From Bosea sp. ANAM02 (lineage in GTDB: Bacteria; Pseudomonadota; Alphaproteobacteria; Rhizobiales; Beijerinckiaceae), in assembly GCF_011764485.1 (NCBI RefSeq), contig NZ_AP022848.1:2818001-2882000 (forward strand): a DNA stretch of 64,000 nucleotides, written 5' to 3'. Made by a program: the position numbers and the translations under genes. Below the pieces are notes generated by a model. That model saw only the letters and a program-made list of their open reading frames with translations. It was not told the DNA's origin and did not search any database. How positions within the stretch are numbered: position 1 is the first letter of the stretch; each line of letters starts with the position of its first letter. Positions 49,617-59,724 of the stretch are shown here, one piece after another.

Positions 49617-50981
49617 ATGCAGGGCAGCACTTTCGAAGCGCGGGCGGAAAACCCGCCTCGCCCCACCTCCTCCGCTGCCGCGCTCGACGCCAGCCATGAT
49701 CCGGCCCTGCGGAGCTGGGTCGAGTCGTCGCGGGATCATGCAGAGTTTCCGGTCCAGAACCTGCCGTTTGGTGTGTTCTCGCCAAATGGGGAGCCGGCGC
49801 GTGGCGGTGTTGCCATCGGCGACGAGATCCTCGATCTGGCGGCGCTTGCCGCGTCCGGTCGTTGCGCTGACATCGCGGAGATCGTTGCGGCGGCAGCCGC
49901 GCCGACCCTGAACGGCTTTCTTGGGCTGGGAACGGGTGCGCGCAGGCAACTGAGGGCGCGGCTTTCGGCCCTGTTGGCGGAAGGCTCACCGGCGCAGGCC
50001 ACGCTGAAACCGATGCTTCATCCGGCTGGGAATTGCATGCTCGGCCTGCCCGCTCGGATCGGCGACTACACGGATTTCTATGCCGGCATCCAGCACGCCC
50101 TGAATATTGGCTCACTGTTGCGGCCGGACAATCCGCTGTTGCCGAACTACAAGCACATCCCGATCGGCTATAACGGCCGCGCCTCGTCGGTCCAACCGTC
50201 AGACGAGCCCTTCCTGCGCCCCAACGGGCAGCGCAAGCGGCCGGACGAGGCCGAGCCCAGCTTCGGCCCCTGCCGCAATCTCGACTACGAGCTGGAACTG
50301 GGCATCTGGATCGGCCCCGGCAATGAGCAGGGTTCGCCCGTGCCGATCGACGAGGCCGATGACCGCATCGCCGGGTTCTGCCTGCTCAACGACTGGTCGG
50401 CGCGCGATATCCAGGCCTGGGAATACCAGCCGCTCGGCCCTTTCCTGTCCAAGGGCTTCGCCACGACGATTTCGCCCTGGATCGTCACGTCGGAGGCGCT
50501 GGCGCCCTTCCGCAGGGCTCAGGCGCCACGTCCGGAAGGCGATCCGGCGGCCCTGCCCTATCTCAGCCCGGCCGACGCGACCGCGCCCCATGCGCTCGAC
50601 GTCACGCTCGAGGTCTTCATTGAGACCGCGGCGATGCGCGCGAGCGGGCTGGCGCCGCTCCGGCTCTCGCTCGGCAGCACGCGCGACCTCTACTGGACGC
50701 CGGCGCAGTTCGTCGCCCATCACAGCTCGAACGGCTGCAATCTCGAACCGGGCGATCTCTTCGGTTCCGGCACGATCTCCGGCCGCGATCCCGGCTCCTT
50801 CGGCAGCCTGATGGAGATCACGCGCGGCGGCCGCGAGCCGATCGCGCTGCCCAATGGCGAAAGCCGGACCTATCTCGCCGATGGCGACGCCATCATCATG
50901 AAGGCCAGCGCCCGGCGCGAAGGCTTCGCCGCGATCGGCTTCGGCGAATGCCGGGCTGAGGTGCTGCCGGCTCGCGGCTGA
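49617..50981 (+). CDS. fahA: fumarylacetoacetase
   Basis: 454 residues from the ATG at 49617 (an in-frame TTG lies four codons upstream). N-terminal domain with FPVQNLPFGVFS; catalytic domain with DYTDFYAGIQHALNIG, RPDNPLLPNYKHIPIGYNGR, and the metal ligands in DYELELGIWIG and NDWSARDIQAWEYQPLGPF. Splits fumarylacetoacetate into fumarate and acetoacetate, the last step after HmgA. Confidence 0.97.
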   Translation: MQGSTFEARAENPPRPTSSAAALDASHDPALRSWVESSRDHAEFPVQNLPFGVFSPNGEPARGGVAIGDEILDLAALAASGRCADIAEIVAAAAAPTLNGFLGLGTGARRQLRARLSALLAEGSPAQATLKPMLHPAGNCMLGLPARIGDYTDFYAGIQHALNIGSLLRPDNPLLPNYKHIPIGYNGRASSVQPSDEPFLRPNGQRKRPDEAEPSFGPCRNLDYELELGIWIGPGNEQGSPVPIDEADDRIAGFCLLNDWSARDIQAWEYQPLGPFLSKGFATTISPWIVTSEALAPFRRAQAPRPEGDPAALPYLSPADATAPHALDVTLEVFIETAAMRASGLAPLRLSLGSTRDLYWTPAQFVAHHSSNGCNLEPGDLFGSGTISGRDPGSFGSLMEITRGGREPIALPNGESRTYLADGDAIIMKASARREGFAAIGFGECRAEVLPARG

Positions 50982-51067
50982 AACCGGTGCCGCTGTCCCC
51001 TGCTCTGGTGACAGCGGACGCGGTACAGCTTCGGCATCATCTGATCGACGCTGCCTTCGGGGATCGC

Positions 51068-51805
51068 ATGCAGAAGCGCTTCACACTCGCCGCTTCGGAC
51101 CAGCCGGGAGATGCCGAGAAGGGCGCTTCCGGCCGGCGTCGCTCCGGCGATGTGTATGAGACCCTGCGCAACGCCATCCTCTCCGGGGAGATCCGGCCGA
51201 ACGAGCCGCTGATCGAGGCCGATATCGCGGCGGCGCTGGCCGTCAGCCGCACGCCGGTGCGCGAAGCCCTGCAGCGGCTGGCCGTCGAGCAACTCATCGT
51301 ACCGCGCAGACGCGGCTGGGCGGTGCGCGAGATCACTGCCGTCGAGGCGAGCGAGAATTCGGAGGTCCGCGCAGCGCTGGAGGGCTATGCCGCCAGGCTT
51401 GCCGCGGAAAGAGCGACCGATGACGAGATCGCCGCGGTCGCGGCCGTCCATGCCCGCCGTATCGCCAGCAACCCGGCCGACAACCGAACCCGCGTCGAGA
51501 CCAATCGCGCGTTCCATGGCTTCATCGTCAGCGCCGCCCGCAACGAGAAGCTGCGCGACGCGATCCTGCGTTCGGGCCGGTTCTACTTCAACGGCTCGGT
51601 CGCCCGGATGACCTCGCCGGCCGAATTCCGCCTCAGCAACGAGGATCACGAGATCATCCTGCAGGCCTTGCGGGCGCGCGACAGCGACCGGGCCGAGCAG
51701 GCGATGCGCAAGCACATCATGCGCACCTTCCATATCTTCCGCGAGCTGTCCTACCCCGCCCATGGCGCGCCCTCGCTGGCGCCGCTGCACGGCTCGGAGG
51801 GTTAA
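51068..51805 (+). CDS. GntR-family (FCD) regulator of the transport/catabolic cluster
   Basis: 245 residues from the ATG at 51068; an in-frame start at 50987 lacks support. Winged helix (about 25-90) with ALAVSRTPVREALQRLAVE and an FCD ligand-binding domain with the metal-site histidines (NRAFHGFI, DHEIILQALRARD, RKHIMRTF). It stands directly ahead of the ABC transporter genes on the same strand and probably senses a cluster substrate. Confidence 0.9.
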   Translation: MQKRFTLAASDQPGDAEKGASGRRRSGDVYETLRNAILSGEIRPNEPLIEADIAAALAVSRTPVREALQRLAVEQLIVPRRRGWAVREITAVEASENSEVRAALEGYAARLAAERATDDEIAAVAAVHARRIASNPADNRTRVETNRAFHGFIVSAARNEKLRDAILRSGRFYFNGSVARMTSPAEFRLSNEDHEIILQALRARDSDRAEQAMRKHIMRTFHIFRELSYPAHGAPSLAPLHGSEG

Positions 51806-51932
51806 CCGCCGCGATGTCCCACGCCGCTGTGACAGATGCCCGCCACCGGCCCGCTATGATCCCCGCAGGATCGGGCAGCCATGAGCCGACGACCTCAACG
51901 ACAAGATAAACCGACGACCAGGGAGAGAGACG

Positions 51933-53141
51933 ATGAGCGTGAACAAGACCGCAGCCGGCCTGACGCTGGCCGCCAGCCTGCTGATCGGGGCCGCAGCCGG
52001 CGCGCAGGAGCCGGGCATTACCGACAAGGCGATCAAGATCGGCATCTTCGGCCCGCTGTCGGGCCCGAACATGGCCTATGGCTTCGACGTCGTGAACGCG
52101 GCCAAAATGTACTACGACAAGATCAACAAGGAAGGCGGCATCCACGGCCGCAAGATCGAGTACGTCGTCGAGGACGATCGCTGCAACGCCAATGATTTGG
52201 TCGCGGCGGTCAAGAAGCTGGTCGAGCAGGAAAACGTCTTCATGCTCAATGGCGGCTCGTGCTCGGCCGCCGTCGTCGCCGCCAAGGACTATGTCGTCCG
52301 CAACAAGGTGCCCTACCTGATGCTGAATGCGTCGGGCGACGGCGCACTGTTCCCGCCGACCGACTACATCTTCGGCGCCTATTCGATCTCGCAATATGCC
52401 GTCGGCGGCGCGATGGTCGAGTTCGCGGCCAAGCAGTTCGGCGCCAAGAACGTCGCCTATATCAACCATGACGACGCCTATGGCGCCTGGAACCTCGAAG
52501 GCTCGAAGAAGGACGCCGAGGTCAACGGCGTGAAGCTCTCGGTCGAGTCGATCAATCCCGGCATCAACGACGTCACCGCGCCCTTCCTGAAAGTCCGCGC
52601 CGCCAATCCGGACGCGATCCTGCTGGTCACCTATGCCCGCCCGGCGGCGCTCTTGATCAAGAAGGCGGCCGAGATGGGCTTCAACAAGCCAATCATCCTC
52701 TCGGTCACCGGCACGGCCAGCCTCAACCAGCTCGCCGAGAATGTCGGCAAGGACGCGCTCAAGAACTTCTACACGCAGGAAGTGATGATCGACTCCCCCG
52801 GCGGCGCCAAGCTGAAGCCGATCTACGACATGTACAAGGCGGCCTATCCGGATCTGGCGGCCAAGCCCGACCATCCGCAGACCTATATGCCCTACGGCAT
52901 TCCCCCGGCGATGTCGCTGGTCAAGGCCCTGAAGGATGCCGGCCCGAACCCGACCCGCGAGAAGGTGCTCGCCGCGCTGAAGACGCAGGATTTCGACTCG
53001 GGCGTCATGGCCGGGCGCATGCAGTTCGGCCCGCAGCAGCGCGCCGCTAACCGCTCGACGATCTTCATCAAGTATGACGGCACGACCATGGCCCCGCTGC
53101 CGGGCGTCTTCACCAGCCGCTGGACCTACCAGGCGAAGTGA
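51933..53141 (+). CDS. branched-chain amino acid-type ABC transporter substrate-binding protein
   Basis: 402 residues with a Sec signal peptide (LAASLLIGAAAGAQ, cleavage near residue 26). Type I periplasmic-binding fold: KIGIFGPLSGPNMAYG, YVVEDDRCNAND, AYINHDDAYG and ILLVTYA. The LivK/LivJ-like family in soil alphaproteobacteria often binds aromatic or alicyclic acids rather than amino acids. A ribosome site GGGAGAGAG precedes the ATG. Confidence 0.92.
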   Translation: MSVNKTAAGLTLAASLLIGAAAGAQEPGITDKAIKIGIFGPLSGPNMAYGFDVVNAAKMYYDKINKEGGIHGRKIEYVVEDDRCNANDLVAAVKKLVEQENVFMLNGGSCSAAVVAAKDYVVRNKVPYLMLNASGDGALFPPTDYIFGAYSISQYAVGGAMVEFAAKQFGAKNVAYINHDDAYGAWNLEGSKKDAEVNGVKLSVESINPGINDVTAPFLKVRAANPDAILLVTYARPAALLIKKAAEMGFNKPIILSVTGTASLNQLAENVGKDALKNFYTQEVMIDSPGGAKLKPIYDMYKAAYPDLAAKPDHPQTYMPYGIPPAMSLVKALKDAGPNPTREKVLAALKTQDFDSGVMAGRMQFGPQQRAANRSTIFIKYDGTTMAPLPGVFTSRWTYQAK

Positions 53142-53209
53142 TCGCCCCGTGAGACCGGGTGGCGGCTTTCGCGCCGCCGCCCTTCCCTGACCTGAGCATC
53201 GGGCCGGAT

Positions 53210-54112
53210 ATGGACCTGCAACTCGCGCTGATCTTCCTGCAACAAGGTATCGCCTCGGGCCTCGTCTCCGGCAGCGTCTATGCCCTGCTGGCGCTCGCCA
53301 TCGTGGTGATCTTCAAGACCTCGGACGTGCCGAACTTCGCCCAGGGCGAGGTCTTCATGGCGGCGGGCTATGTCGCGCTCTACCTGTTCGTCTTCCAGAA
53401 GATGCCGATCTGGGTCGTGCTGCCGGCGACGCTCGTCGTCGCCTTCCTCGCCATGGCGCTGTTCCGCCGCTTTGTGCTCGATCAGGTCGCGAAATCCGCC
53501 AAGGACCTCGTCTATCTCGTCATCGCGACGCTCGGCCTGTCCTATGTGCTGAAAGGCTTTGTCCGCCGCACCGGCTTCGGCGACACGCCGCGCTCCTTCC
53601 CGGCGCTGGTTCCGACGGATTCCATCATGATCGGCCAGGCCTCGGTGACGATGCTCGATCTCGCGATCTTCGGCACCGCCGTCACGGTGATGGCCGCCTT
53701 CTTCTGGATGTTCAACTATACCAAGACCGGCCGGGCCATGCGCGCCGTCGGCATGAACCCCAAGGCCGCGCAGCTCGTCGGCGTCGACTTGCGCCGCTGC
53801 CACATGCTGATCTGGGGCCTGTCCGGCGTGATCTCCGCCATCGCGGCGCTATTGATCTCGCCGAAGATCCTGATGACCGCCGATATGGGCTCGATCGTCA
53901 TGCTCGCCTTCGCGGCAGCAATTGTCGGCGGCTTCTCCAGCCTGCCCGGTGCCGTGGTCGGCGGCTTCGTGATCGGCATCGTCGAAAACATGGTCGGGCT
54001 GTTCATCTCGTCGCGCGCCATCGTGCTCGCCCCCTTCCTCGCCATCCTGATCGTGCTCGTCCTGCGTCCGCAGGGCCTGTTCGGCGGGAAGCTGACGATC
54101 AAGAAGGTCTAA
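53210..54112 (+). CDS. livH: LivH-type ABC permease
   Basis: 300 residues from the MDLQLALIF methionine at 53210 (an upstream in-frame start at 53159 adds a Pro-rich leader). About eight membrane helices with GSVYALLALAIVVIFKTSDVPNFAQGE and the coupling segment RAVGMNPKAAQLVGVDLRR (EAA-like loop). Inner-membrane half of the importer, 6 bp before livM. Confidence 0.93.
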   Translation: MDLQLALIFLQQGIASGLVSGSVYALLALAIVVIFKTSDVPNFAQGEVFMAAGYVALYLFVFQKMPIWVVLPATLVVAFLAMALFRRFVLDQVAKSAKDLVYLVIATLGLSYVLKGFVRRTGFGDTPRSFPALVPTDSIMIGQASVTMLDLAIFGTAVTVMAAFFWMFNYTKTGRAMRAVGMNPKAAQLVGVDLRRCHMLIWGLSGVISAIAALLISPKILMTADMGSIVMLAFAAAIVGGFSSLPGAVVGGFVIGIVENMVGLFISSRAIVLAPFLAILIVLVLRPQGLFGGKLTIKKV

Positions 54113-54118
54113 AGCCCG

Positions 54119-55102
54119 ATGTCGTCACCCCCTCTCGCATCTCCGGCGCCCGTTCGGCGCGCGCTTTCCGGCCCCGCCCTGATCGGGCTCGTGGTGGCCA
54201 TGATCGTCGCCGTCGCGCTACCCGTCTTCACCACCGGCTATGTCGTCTACATCGCCAACCTGCTGCTGGTCTTCGTCGTGCTCTGCCTCGGCCTGCACAT
54301 CGTCATCGGCGAGACCGGCCAGTTCTCGATGGCCCATGCCGCCTTCTACGGCATCGGCATCTATGCGAGCGCGCTCGCCAACCGCGCGGTCGACCTGCCC
54401 TACCCGGTCGCCATGCTGTTCGGCGCGCTGGTCGCCGGCGCGGTCGGCTTGTTCATCGGCGCGCTCGCGCTGCGGATGCGCGACATCTATCTCGCGCTCG
54501 CCACCTTCGCCTTCGGCGAGGCGACGCAGTGGGTCTTCGCCAACTGGGACAGCGTCACCAACGGCCCGAACGGCCTGCGCATCAGCCCGGCCCGGTTCGG
54601 CCCGATCGAGATTCTCAGCGACAAGCAGGCCTATCCGTTCGTGCTGTTCTTCTGCCTCCTGATGATCGGGCTCACCGTGGCGATCTCGCGCTCGCGGCTC
54701 GGCCGTTCCTTCCGGGCGGTGCGGGAGTCAGAGGTGGCGGCCATGGCGATGGGCATCGACGTGCGGCGCGCCCGCATCGTCTCCTTCGGGCTCTCGGCCG
54801 CGATCGCGGGTTTTGCCGGCGGCATGTTCGGCCTGTTCCAGACCTTCATCCACCCGGACAGCCTCGGCTTCCAGACCACGATCCTCGTCCTCACCATGGT
54901 CGTCGTCGGGGGGCTCGGCTCGATCGCGGGCGCGATCGGCGGGGCGATCGTGTTCGGGCTTATCTCGGAGGTGCTGCGCCAGGCGCCGCAATACCAGGAG
55001 ATCATCTACGGCGCGATCCTGATCCTGTTCATGATGTATGCGCCGCGCGGCCTCTTCGCCTTCATCGGCGACCGTATCCGGGAGGCACGTCATGGTCGCT
55101 GA
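54119..55102 (+). CDS. livM: LivM-type ABC permease
   Basis: 327 residues, about nine membrane helices. GLHIVIGETGQFSMAHAAFYGIG is the family signature; RAVRESEVAAMAMGIDVRR is the ATPase-coupling loop. Its last 11 bases overlap the start of livG. Confidence 0.94.
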   Translation: MSSPPLASPAPVRRALSGPALIGLVVAMIVAVALPVFTTGYVVYIANLLLVFVVLCLGLHIVIGETGQFSMAHAAFYGIGIYASALANRAVDLPYPVAMLFGALVAGAVGLFIGALALRMRDIYLALATFAFGEATQWVFANWDSVTNGPNGLRISPARFGPIEILSDKQAYPFVLFFCLLMIGLTVAISRSRLGRSFRAVRESEVAAMAMGIDVRRARIVSFGLSAAIAGFAGGMFGLFQTFIHPDSLGFQTTILVLTMVVVGGLGSIAGAIGGAIVFGLISEVLRQAPQYQEIIYGAILILFMMYAPRGLFAFIGDRIREARHGR

Positions 55103-55877
55103 TAGCGCCGCTGCCTTCCTGAACGTCGAGGGGCTCACCATCCGCTTCGGCGGGCTCACCGCAGTCGGCGGACTCGATATGGCCGTGGCCAAGGGCTCGA
55201 TCCATGCGCTGATCGGCCCGAACGGCGCCGGCAAGTCGACGACCTTCAACTGCATCTCGCGCTTCTACACGCCGAGTGCCGGGCGCATCACCTATGACGG
55301 GCGCGACATCACCCGCATGCCGGCCCGCGAGATGGCGGGCCTCGGCATCGCTCGCAGCTTCCAGAACCTCGAACTCTTCGGCGAGCTCACGGTCTTCGAG
55401 AACGTGCTGATCGGCGCGCATGTCCATGCCGGCCGCTCCTGGCGCGACGCGATCAGCGCCCGCCCGCGCGGCATCGTCGAGCATGTCGATGAGTTGCTGG
55501 AGCGCACGGGGCTGACCTCCTATGCCCAGACCAAGGCGCGCAATCTCGATTTCGGCCACCAGAAGATGGTCGAGATCGCCCGCGCGCTCGCCATCCGCCC
55601 AAAACTCCTGCTGCTCGACGAGCCGGCCGCCGGCCTACGCAACCGCGAGATCGCGGCGCTCGACCGCCTGCTCAGCGAATTGCGCGAGCGCGACGGCATC
55701 ACGATCCTGCTGGTCGAGCATGTCATGCAGCTGGTCATGTCGATCTCGGACAAGATCACGGTGCTGAGCTTCGGCACCAAGATTGCCGAGGGCACGGCCG
55801 CCGAGGTGCGCGCCAACCCGGCCGTGATCGAAGCCTATCTCGGCCGCGAGGCAGCTCAGGAGGCGCACCATGGCTGA
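55092..55877 (+). CDS. livG: LivG-type ABC ATPase
   Basis: 261 residues from the ATG at 55092, with GGGAGG ahead inside livM. Walker A IGPNGAGKSTTFN, signature region NLDFGHQKMVEIARAL (LSxGQ degenerate as FGHQK), Walker B LLLLDEPAAGL. Overlaps livM by 11 bp and livF by 8 bp. Confidence 0.94.
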   Translation: MVADSAAAFLNVEGLTIRFGGLTAVGGLDMAVAKGSIHALIGPNGAGKSTTFNCISRFYTPSAGRITYDGRDITRMPAREMAGLGIARSFQNLELFGELTVFENVLIGAHVHAGRSWRDAISARPRGIVEHVDELLERTGLTSYAQTKARNLDFGHQKMVEIARALAIRPKLLLLDEPAAGLRNREIAALDRLLSELRERDGITILLVEHVMQLVMSISDKITVLSFGTKIAEGTAAEVRANPAVIEAYLGREAAQEAHHG

Positions 55878-56583
55878 CCTTCTCGAAATCGACGGCATCT
55901 CCGCCGCCTATGGCCGCATCCAGGCGCTCTCGGAGGCCTCGCTCAAGGTGCCGGAGGGGGCGATCGTCGCCCTGCTCGGCTCGAACGGCGCCGGCAAGAG
56001 CACGACGCTGAACACCGTCTCGCGGCTCGTGCCTGTGACGAAGGGGCGCATCCGCTTCGCCGGCGAGGAGATCCAGTCCTGGCCGTCGCACAAGGTCGTC
56101 TCGGCCGGCGTGCTGCAGGTGCCGGAGGGACGCGAGGTCTTCCGCGACATGAGCGTGCGCGAGAACCTCGACATGGGCGCTTATCGCCGCAATGACGCGG
56201 CCGGGATCAAGCGCGACCTCGAGCGGGTCTTCGAGTACTTCCCGAAGCTGCAGGAGCGCCTGCAGCAGAAGGCCGGCACGCTCTCCGGCGGCGAGCAGCA
56301 GATGTTGCTGATCGGCCGGGCGCTGATGGCGGGCCCGCGCCTGCTCCTCCTCGACGAGCCCTCGCTCGGCCTCTCGCCGGTGCTGGTACAGCAGATCTTC
56401 GCGATCATCGAGCGGCTGAACAAGGACGGGCTCACCATCCTGCTGGTCGAGCAGAACGCGGCGATCGCGCTGGGCTGCTCGAGCTATGCCTACATCCTCG
56501 AGAACGGCGAGATGGCCCTCGAAGGTGCATCCGCGAAACTGCGGCAGGACGACAGCGTCCGCCGCACCTATCTCGGCGGCTGA
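55870..56583 (+). CDS. livF: LivF-type ABC ATPase
   Basis: 237 residues. Walker A LGSNGAGKSTTLN, VPEGREVFRDMSVRENL (family signature), TLSGGEQQMLLIGRAL, Walker B LLLLDEPSLGLSP. Pairs with LivG to power uptake. Ends 31 bp before the first dehydrogenase gene, tying the importer to the enzymes. Confidence 0.95.
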   Translation: MADLLEIDGISAAYGRIQALSEASLKVPEGAIVALLGSNGAGKSTTLNTVSRLVPVTKGRIRFAGEEIQSWPSHKVVSAGVLQVPEGREVFRDMSVRENLDMGAYRRNDAAGIKRDLERVFEYFPKLQERLQQKAGTLSGGEQQMLLIGRALMAGPRLLLLDEPSLGLSPVLVQQIFAIIERLNKDGLTILLVEQNAAIALGCSSYAYILENGEMALEGASAKLRQDDSVRRTYLGG

Positions 56584-56614
56584 GCCGGGACGCGACACAA
56601 ACAGGAACCGGCTC

Positions 56615-57358
56615 ATGGCTACGCCGCAGGACAAATCCATCGCTCTCGTCACGGGCGGCGCCCGCGGGATCGGCCGGGCCATCGTCGAGCGGCTCTGCGC
56701 CGACGGCTTTTCGGTCGGCATCCTCGACCGCGAGGCGGAGGTCGCGACCGCGCTGGTGAAGGAGCTTGAGGCGCAGGGCCACAGCGTCTTCTTCGAGCCG
56801 GTCGACCTTGCCGATCACGCCGGCCTTGCCGCGCTGGCGGAGCGGCTGCCGGTGGCGCAGGCGCTCGTCAACAATGCCGGCATCTTCGAGAACAAGCCGT
56901 TCTTCGATCTCGGGGCCGGCGATTTCGGCCGGATGATGGATGTCAACGTCACCGCGCTCTTCCTGCTTTCGCAGGCCGTGGCGCGGCGGATGGAAAAGGG
57001 CGGGCGCATCGTCAACATCGCCTCGCGCACCTTCCTGGGCGCCCGCAATCACGCCCATTACGTCGCCTCGAAGGCGGCTGTCGTCGGCCTGACCCGGGCG
57101 ATGGCGATGGAGCTTCTGCCGCGCGGCATCGCCGTCAATGCGGTGGCGCCGGGCGGGGTCGCGACAGAGATGGTGGCGAAGCAGTCGGAAGAGGCGCGCG
57201 CGGCCCTGCTCGCCCAGCAGCCGACGGGAGCGCTCGCGGCGCCAGAGGACATCGCCAACGCCGTCGCCTTCCTGGCCTCGCCGCGCACCCATTTCATCTA
57301 CGGCCAGGTCCTGCTCGTCGACGGCGGCAAGTCGCTCGGCGGTGGCATGGGCGGCTGA
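56615..57358 (+). CDS. short-chain dehydrogenase/reductase 1
   Basis: 247 residues from the ATG at 56615 (ACAGGAA ahead). Classical SDR: VTGGARGIGRAIV, LVNNAG, catalytic Ser (NIASRTF) with YVASK, and a C-terminal LLVDGGKSLGGG. An Asp-Arg at the end of beta-2 (LDREAE) fits NAD(H). Oxidises or reduces a secondary alcohol/ketone. 4 bp before the flavoprotein gene. Confidence 0.92.
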   Translation: MATPQDKSIALVTGGARGIGRAIVERLCADGFSVGILDREAEVATALVKELEAQGHSVFFEPVDLADHAGLAALAERLPVAQALVNNAGIFENKPFFDLGAGDFGRMMDVNVTALFLLSQAVARRMEKGGRIVNIASRTFLGARNHAHYVASKAAVVGLTRAMAMELLPRGIAVNAVAPGGVATEMVAKQSEEARAALLAQQPTGALAAPEDIANAVAFLASPRTHFIYGQVLLVDGGKSLGGGMGG

Positions 57359-57362
57359 GGGC

Positions 57363-59066
57363 ATGGCGATGAGCGAGAGCTTCGACGAAATCCGCGACGT
57401 CGTCGTGGTCGGCTCGGGCGCCGGCGGAATGTCGGCGGCGATCACCGCCGCCAAGGCCGGGCTGGACGTGCTGCTGATCGAGAAGAGCGAGTATGTCGGC
57501 GGCAGCACCGCCGTCTCGGGCGGCGCCATGTGGGTGCCCGAGAACCCGCATGCGGCCAAGGCCGGCCATGCCGATACGCGCGAAGCGGCGATGACCTATC
57601 TCGAAGCCGTGCTCGGCAACCGCCTGCGGCCGGACCTGATGCGTGCCTTCCTCGATAACGGCCCGGAGATGGTCCGCTTCTTCGAACGCGAGACGGCGCT
57701 GAAATTCGAGGCGCGGGCCTATTCGCCGGACTACCAGCCCGAGCAGCCGGGCGCCTCCAAGGGCGGACGGACGATCGATCCCGCGCCCTATGACGGCAAC
57801 GAACTCGGCGCCGATTTCGCCCTGCTGCGCCCGCCCCTGAAGGAATTCACCGTGCTTGGCGGCATGATGGTGAACCGCAAGGATATCGACGCGCTGGTCG
57901 GCCGCTTCCGCAACCTCGCGAACTTCAAGCATAGCGCGAAGCTGCTGATCCAGTACGGGCTCGACCGCCTGCGCCATCCGCGCGGCGCGCGCCTGCTGAT
58001 GGGCAATGCGCTTGCGGGACGCCTGCTGAAATCGGCGCGGCAGGCGGGCGTCGATATCCGCACGCAGACGCCGGCCGGCGCGCTAGCCCTCAAGGACGGC
58101 TCTGTCATCGGCCTCACCGTCAAGGGCCCGCAAGGCGAGCGCCGCATCGGCGCACGGCGCGGCGTCGTGCTGGCGAGCGGCGGCTTCCCGGCCAATGCCG
58201 CGATGCGGGGCGAGCACATGCCGCATGCGGATGTCCATCGCTCGATGGCGCCGAAGACCGATACCGGCGACGGCATCAATCTCGGCCTCGCGGCCGGCGG
58301 CGCCCTGCGCGACGACAATATCGGCGCGGCCTTCTGGACGCCGGTCTCGGTGCTGAAGAAGCCGGATGGCAGCGAGGTGCAGTTCCCGCACCTGATCCTC
58401 GACCGCGCAAAGCCCGGCCTGATCGCCGTCGACGGCCAGGGCCGCCGTTTCGTCAACGAGGCGACCTCCTATCACGGTTTCGTCGAGGCGATGCATGCGA
58501 GCGGTGCCGTGCCCACCTTCCTCGTCTGCGACAGTGATTTCCTGCGCAAATACGGGCTCGGCCTCGTCCATCCCGGCCTCAAGACGCCGAAGGCCTTCGT
58601 CGAAGCCGGCTACCTGTTCGAGGGTGATAGCGTCGCCGCGCTGGCCGGGCGCATCGGCGTGCCGGCCGCGGCGCTGGCGGAAGCCATCGCCGGCATGAAT
58701 GCCGCCGCGCGCTCCGGCACGGATGCCGCCTTCGGCAAGGGTTCCAGCGAGTACAACCGCTATCTCGGCGACCCCAACCACAAGCCCAATGCTTGCCTCG
58801 GGCCGATCGAGACCGCGCCCTTCTATGCCGTGAAGGTCTGGCCCGGCGATATCGGCACCGCGACCGGCCTGACCTGCGACCCGCAGGCGCGCGTGCTCGG
58901 CCGCGACGAAAAACCTGTCGGCGGGCTCTATGCCTGCGGCAACGACATGAATTCGATCATGGCCGGCGCCTATCCCGGCGCCGGCATCACGCTCGGCCCC
59001 GCGCTCACTTTCGGCTTCATCGCCGGGCGGGCGCTCGCCTCCGAGCCTGACCGCCTGCCGCGCTGA
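57363..59066 (+). CDS. FAD-dependent dehydrogenase related to 3-ketosteroid delta-1-dehydrogenase
   Basis: 567 residues from the ATG at 57363. FAD-binding VVVGSGAGGMSAAITAAKAG then EKSEYVGGSTAVSGGAMWVP, and the C-terminal ACGNDMNSIMAGAYPGAGIT / GPALTFGFIAGRAL match the FAD_binding_2 / KstD group, which introduces ring double bonds next to a keto group. Substrate not readable: steroid, cyclohexanone-carboxylate and fumarate-reductase-like relatives share the fold. Tightly linked to SDR genes on both sides. Confidence 0.87.
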   Translation: MAMSESFDEIRDVVVVGSGAGGMSAAITAAKAGLDVLLIEKSEYVGGSTAVSGGAMWVPENPHAAKAGHADTREAAMTYLEAVLGNRLRPDLMRAFLDNGPEMVRFFERETALKFEARAYSPDYQPEQPGASKGGRTIDPAPYDGNELGADFALLRPPLKEFTVLGGMMVNRKDIDALVGRFRNLANFKHSAKLLIQYGLDRLRHPRGARLLMGNALAGRLLKSARQAGVDIRTQTPAGALALKDGSVIGLTVKGPQGERRIGARRGVVLASGGFPANAAMRGEHMPHADVHRSMAPKTDTGDGINLGLAAGGALRDDNIGAAFWTPVSVLKKPDGSEVQFPHLILDRAKPGLIAVDGQGRRFVNEATSYHGFVEAMHASGAVPTFLVCDSDFLRKYGLGLVHPGLKTPKAFVEAGYLFEGDSVAALAGRIGVPAAALAEAIAGMNAAARSGTDAAFGKGSSEYNRYLGDPNHKPNACLGPIETAPFYAVKVWPGDIGTATGLTCDPQARVLGRDEKPVGGLYACGNDMNSIMAGAYPGAGITLGPALTFGFIAGRALASEPDRLPR

Positions 59067-59079
59067 GAAAGGCACTCCG

Positions 59080-59700
59080 ATGAAGCTCTACCAATCCGCC
59101 ACCTCGCCCTTCGTCCTCAAGGTCCGGATCGCCGCCGCCGAGCTCGGCCTGCTCGACCGGATCGAGATGCTGGACGTCTCGCAGGAGTACAAATCCGGCG
59201 GGCCATTGGCGCGCGAGCAGAACATCATCAAGACCAACCCGCTCGGCCAGGTGCCGACCCTGCTGCTGGAGGACGGCACGGCGATCGCCGACAGCCGCGT
59301 CATCTGCGAATATCTCGACGGGCTCGGCGGCGGCTCGCTGTTCCCGGCGGAGCCCAAGGCGCGCTGGAACACCCTGACCGAGCAGAGCTATGGCGACGGC
59401 CTGCTCGATGCGGCGCTGGCCGCGCGCTACGAGGGCCTGCTGCGCAGCGAGGAACAGCGCTGGCAGCGCTGGATCGACGGGCAGCTCGCCAAGGTCCATG
59501 CCACGCTCGACCTGATCGAGGGTAAGGCGGCCGGCTTCGGGGACCGCGTCGATATCGGCACGATCACCTTCTATTGCGCGCTGGCCTATCTCGACCTGCG
59601 CTTCGCCGACCTGAACTGGCGCGAGGGTCGGCCGCAGGCCGCCGCCTGGTTTGCCAAGATCGGCGAGCGCCCCGCCTTCGGCGGCCAGAAGCTGGGCTGA
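59080..59700 (+). CDS. glutathione S-transferase family protein
   Basis: 206 residues. Thioredoxin-like N-domain starting MKLYQSATSPFVLKVRIAA with the NPLGQVPTLLLEDG cis-Pro loop and DSRVICEYLD glutathione-site motif; helical C-domain with DIGTITFYCALAYLDLRF. Could use glutathione to process a cluster intermediate, as bacterial ether-cleaving or dehalogenating GSTs do. Specific role unknown. Confidence 0.9.
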   Translation: MKLYQSATSPFVLKVRIAAAELGLLDRIEMLDVSQEYKSGGPLAREQNIIKTNPLGQVPTLLLEDGTAIADSRVICEYLDGLGGGSLFPAEPKARWNTLTEQSYGDGLLDAALAARYEGLLRSEEQRWQRWIDGQLAKVHATLDLIEGKAAGFGDRVDIGTITFYCALAYLDLRFADLNWREGRPQAAAWFAKIGERPAFGGQKLG

Positions 59701-59724
59701 GGCCAGAGCGAGCGGGAGGCGGCG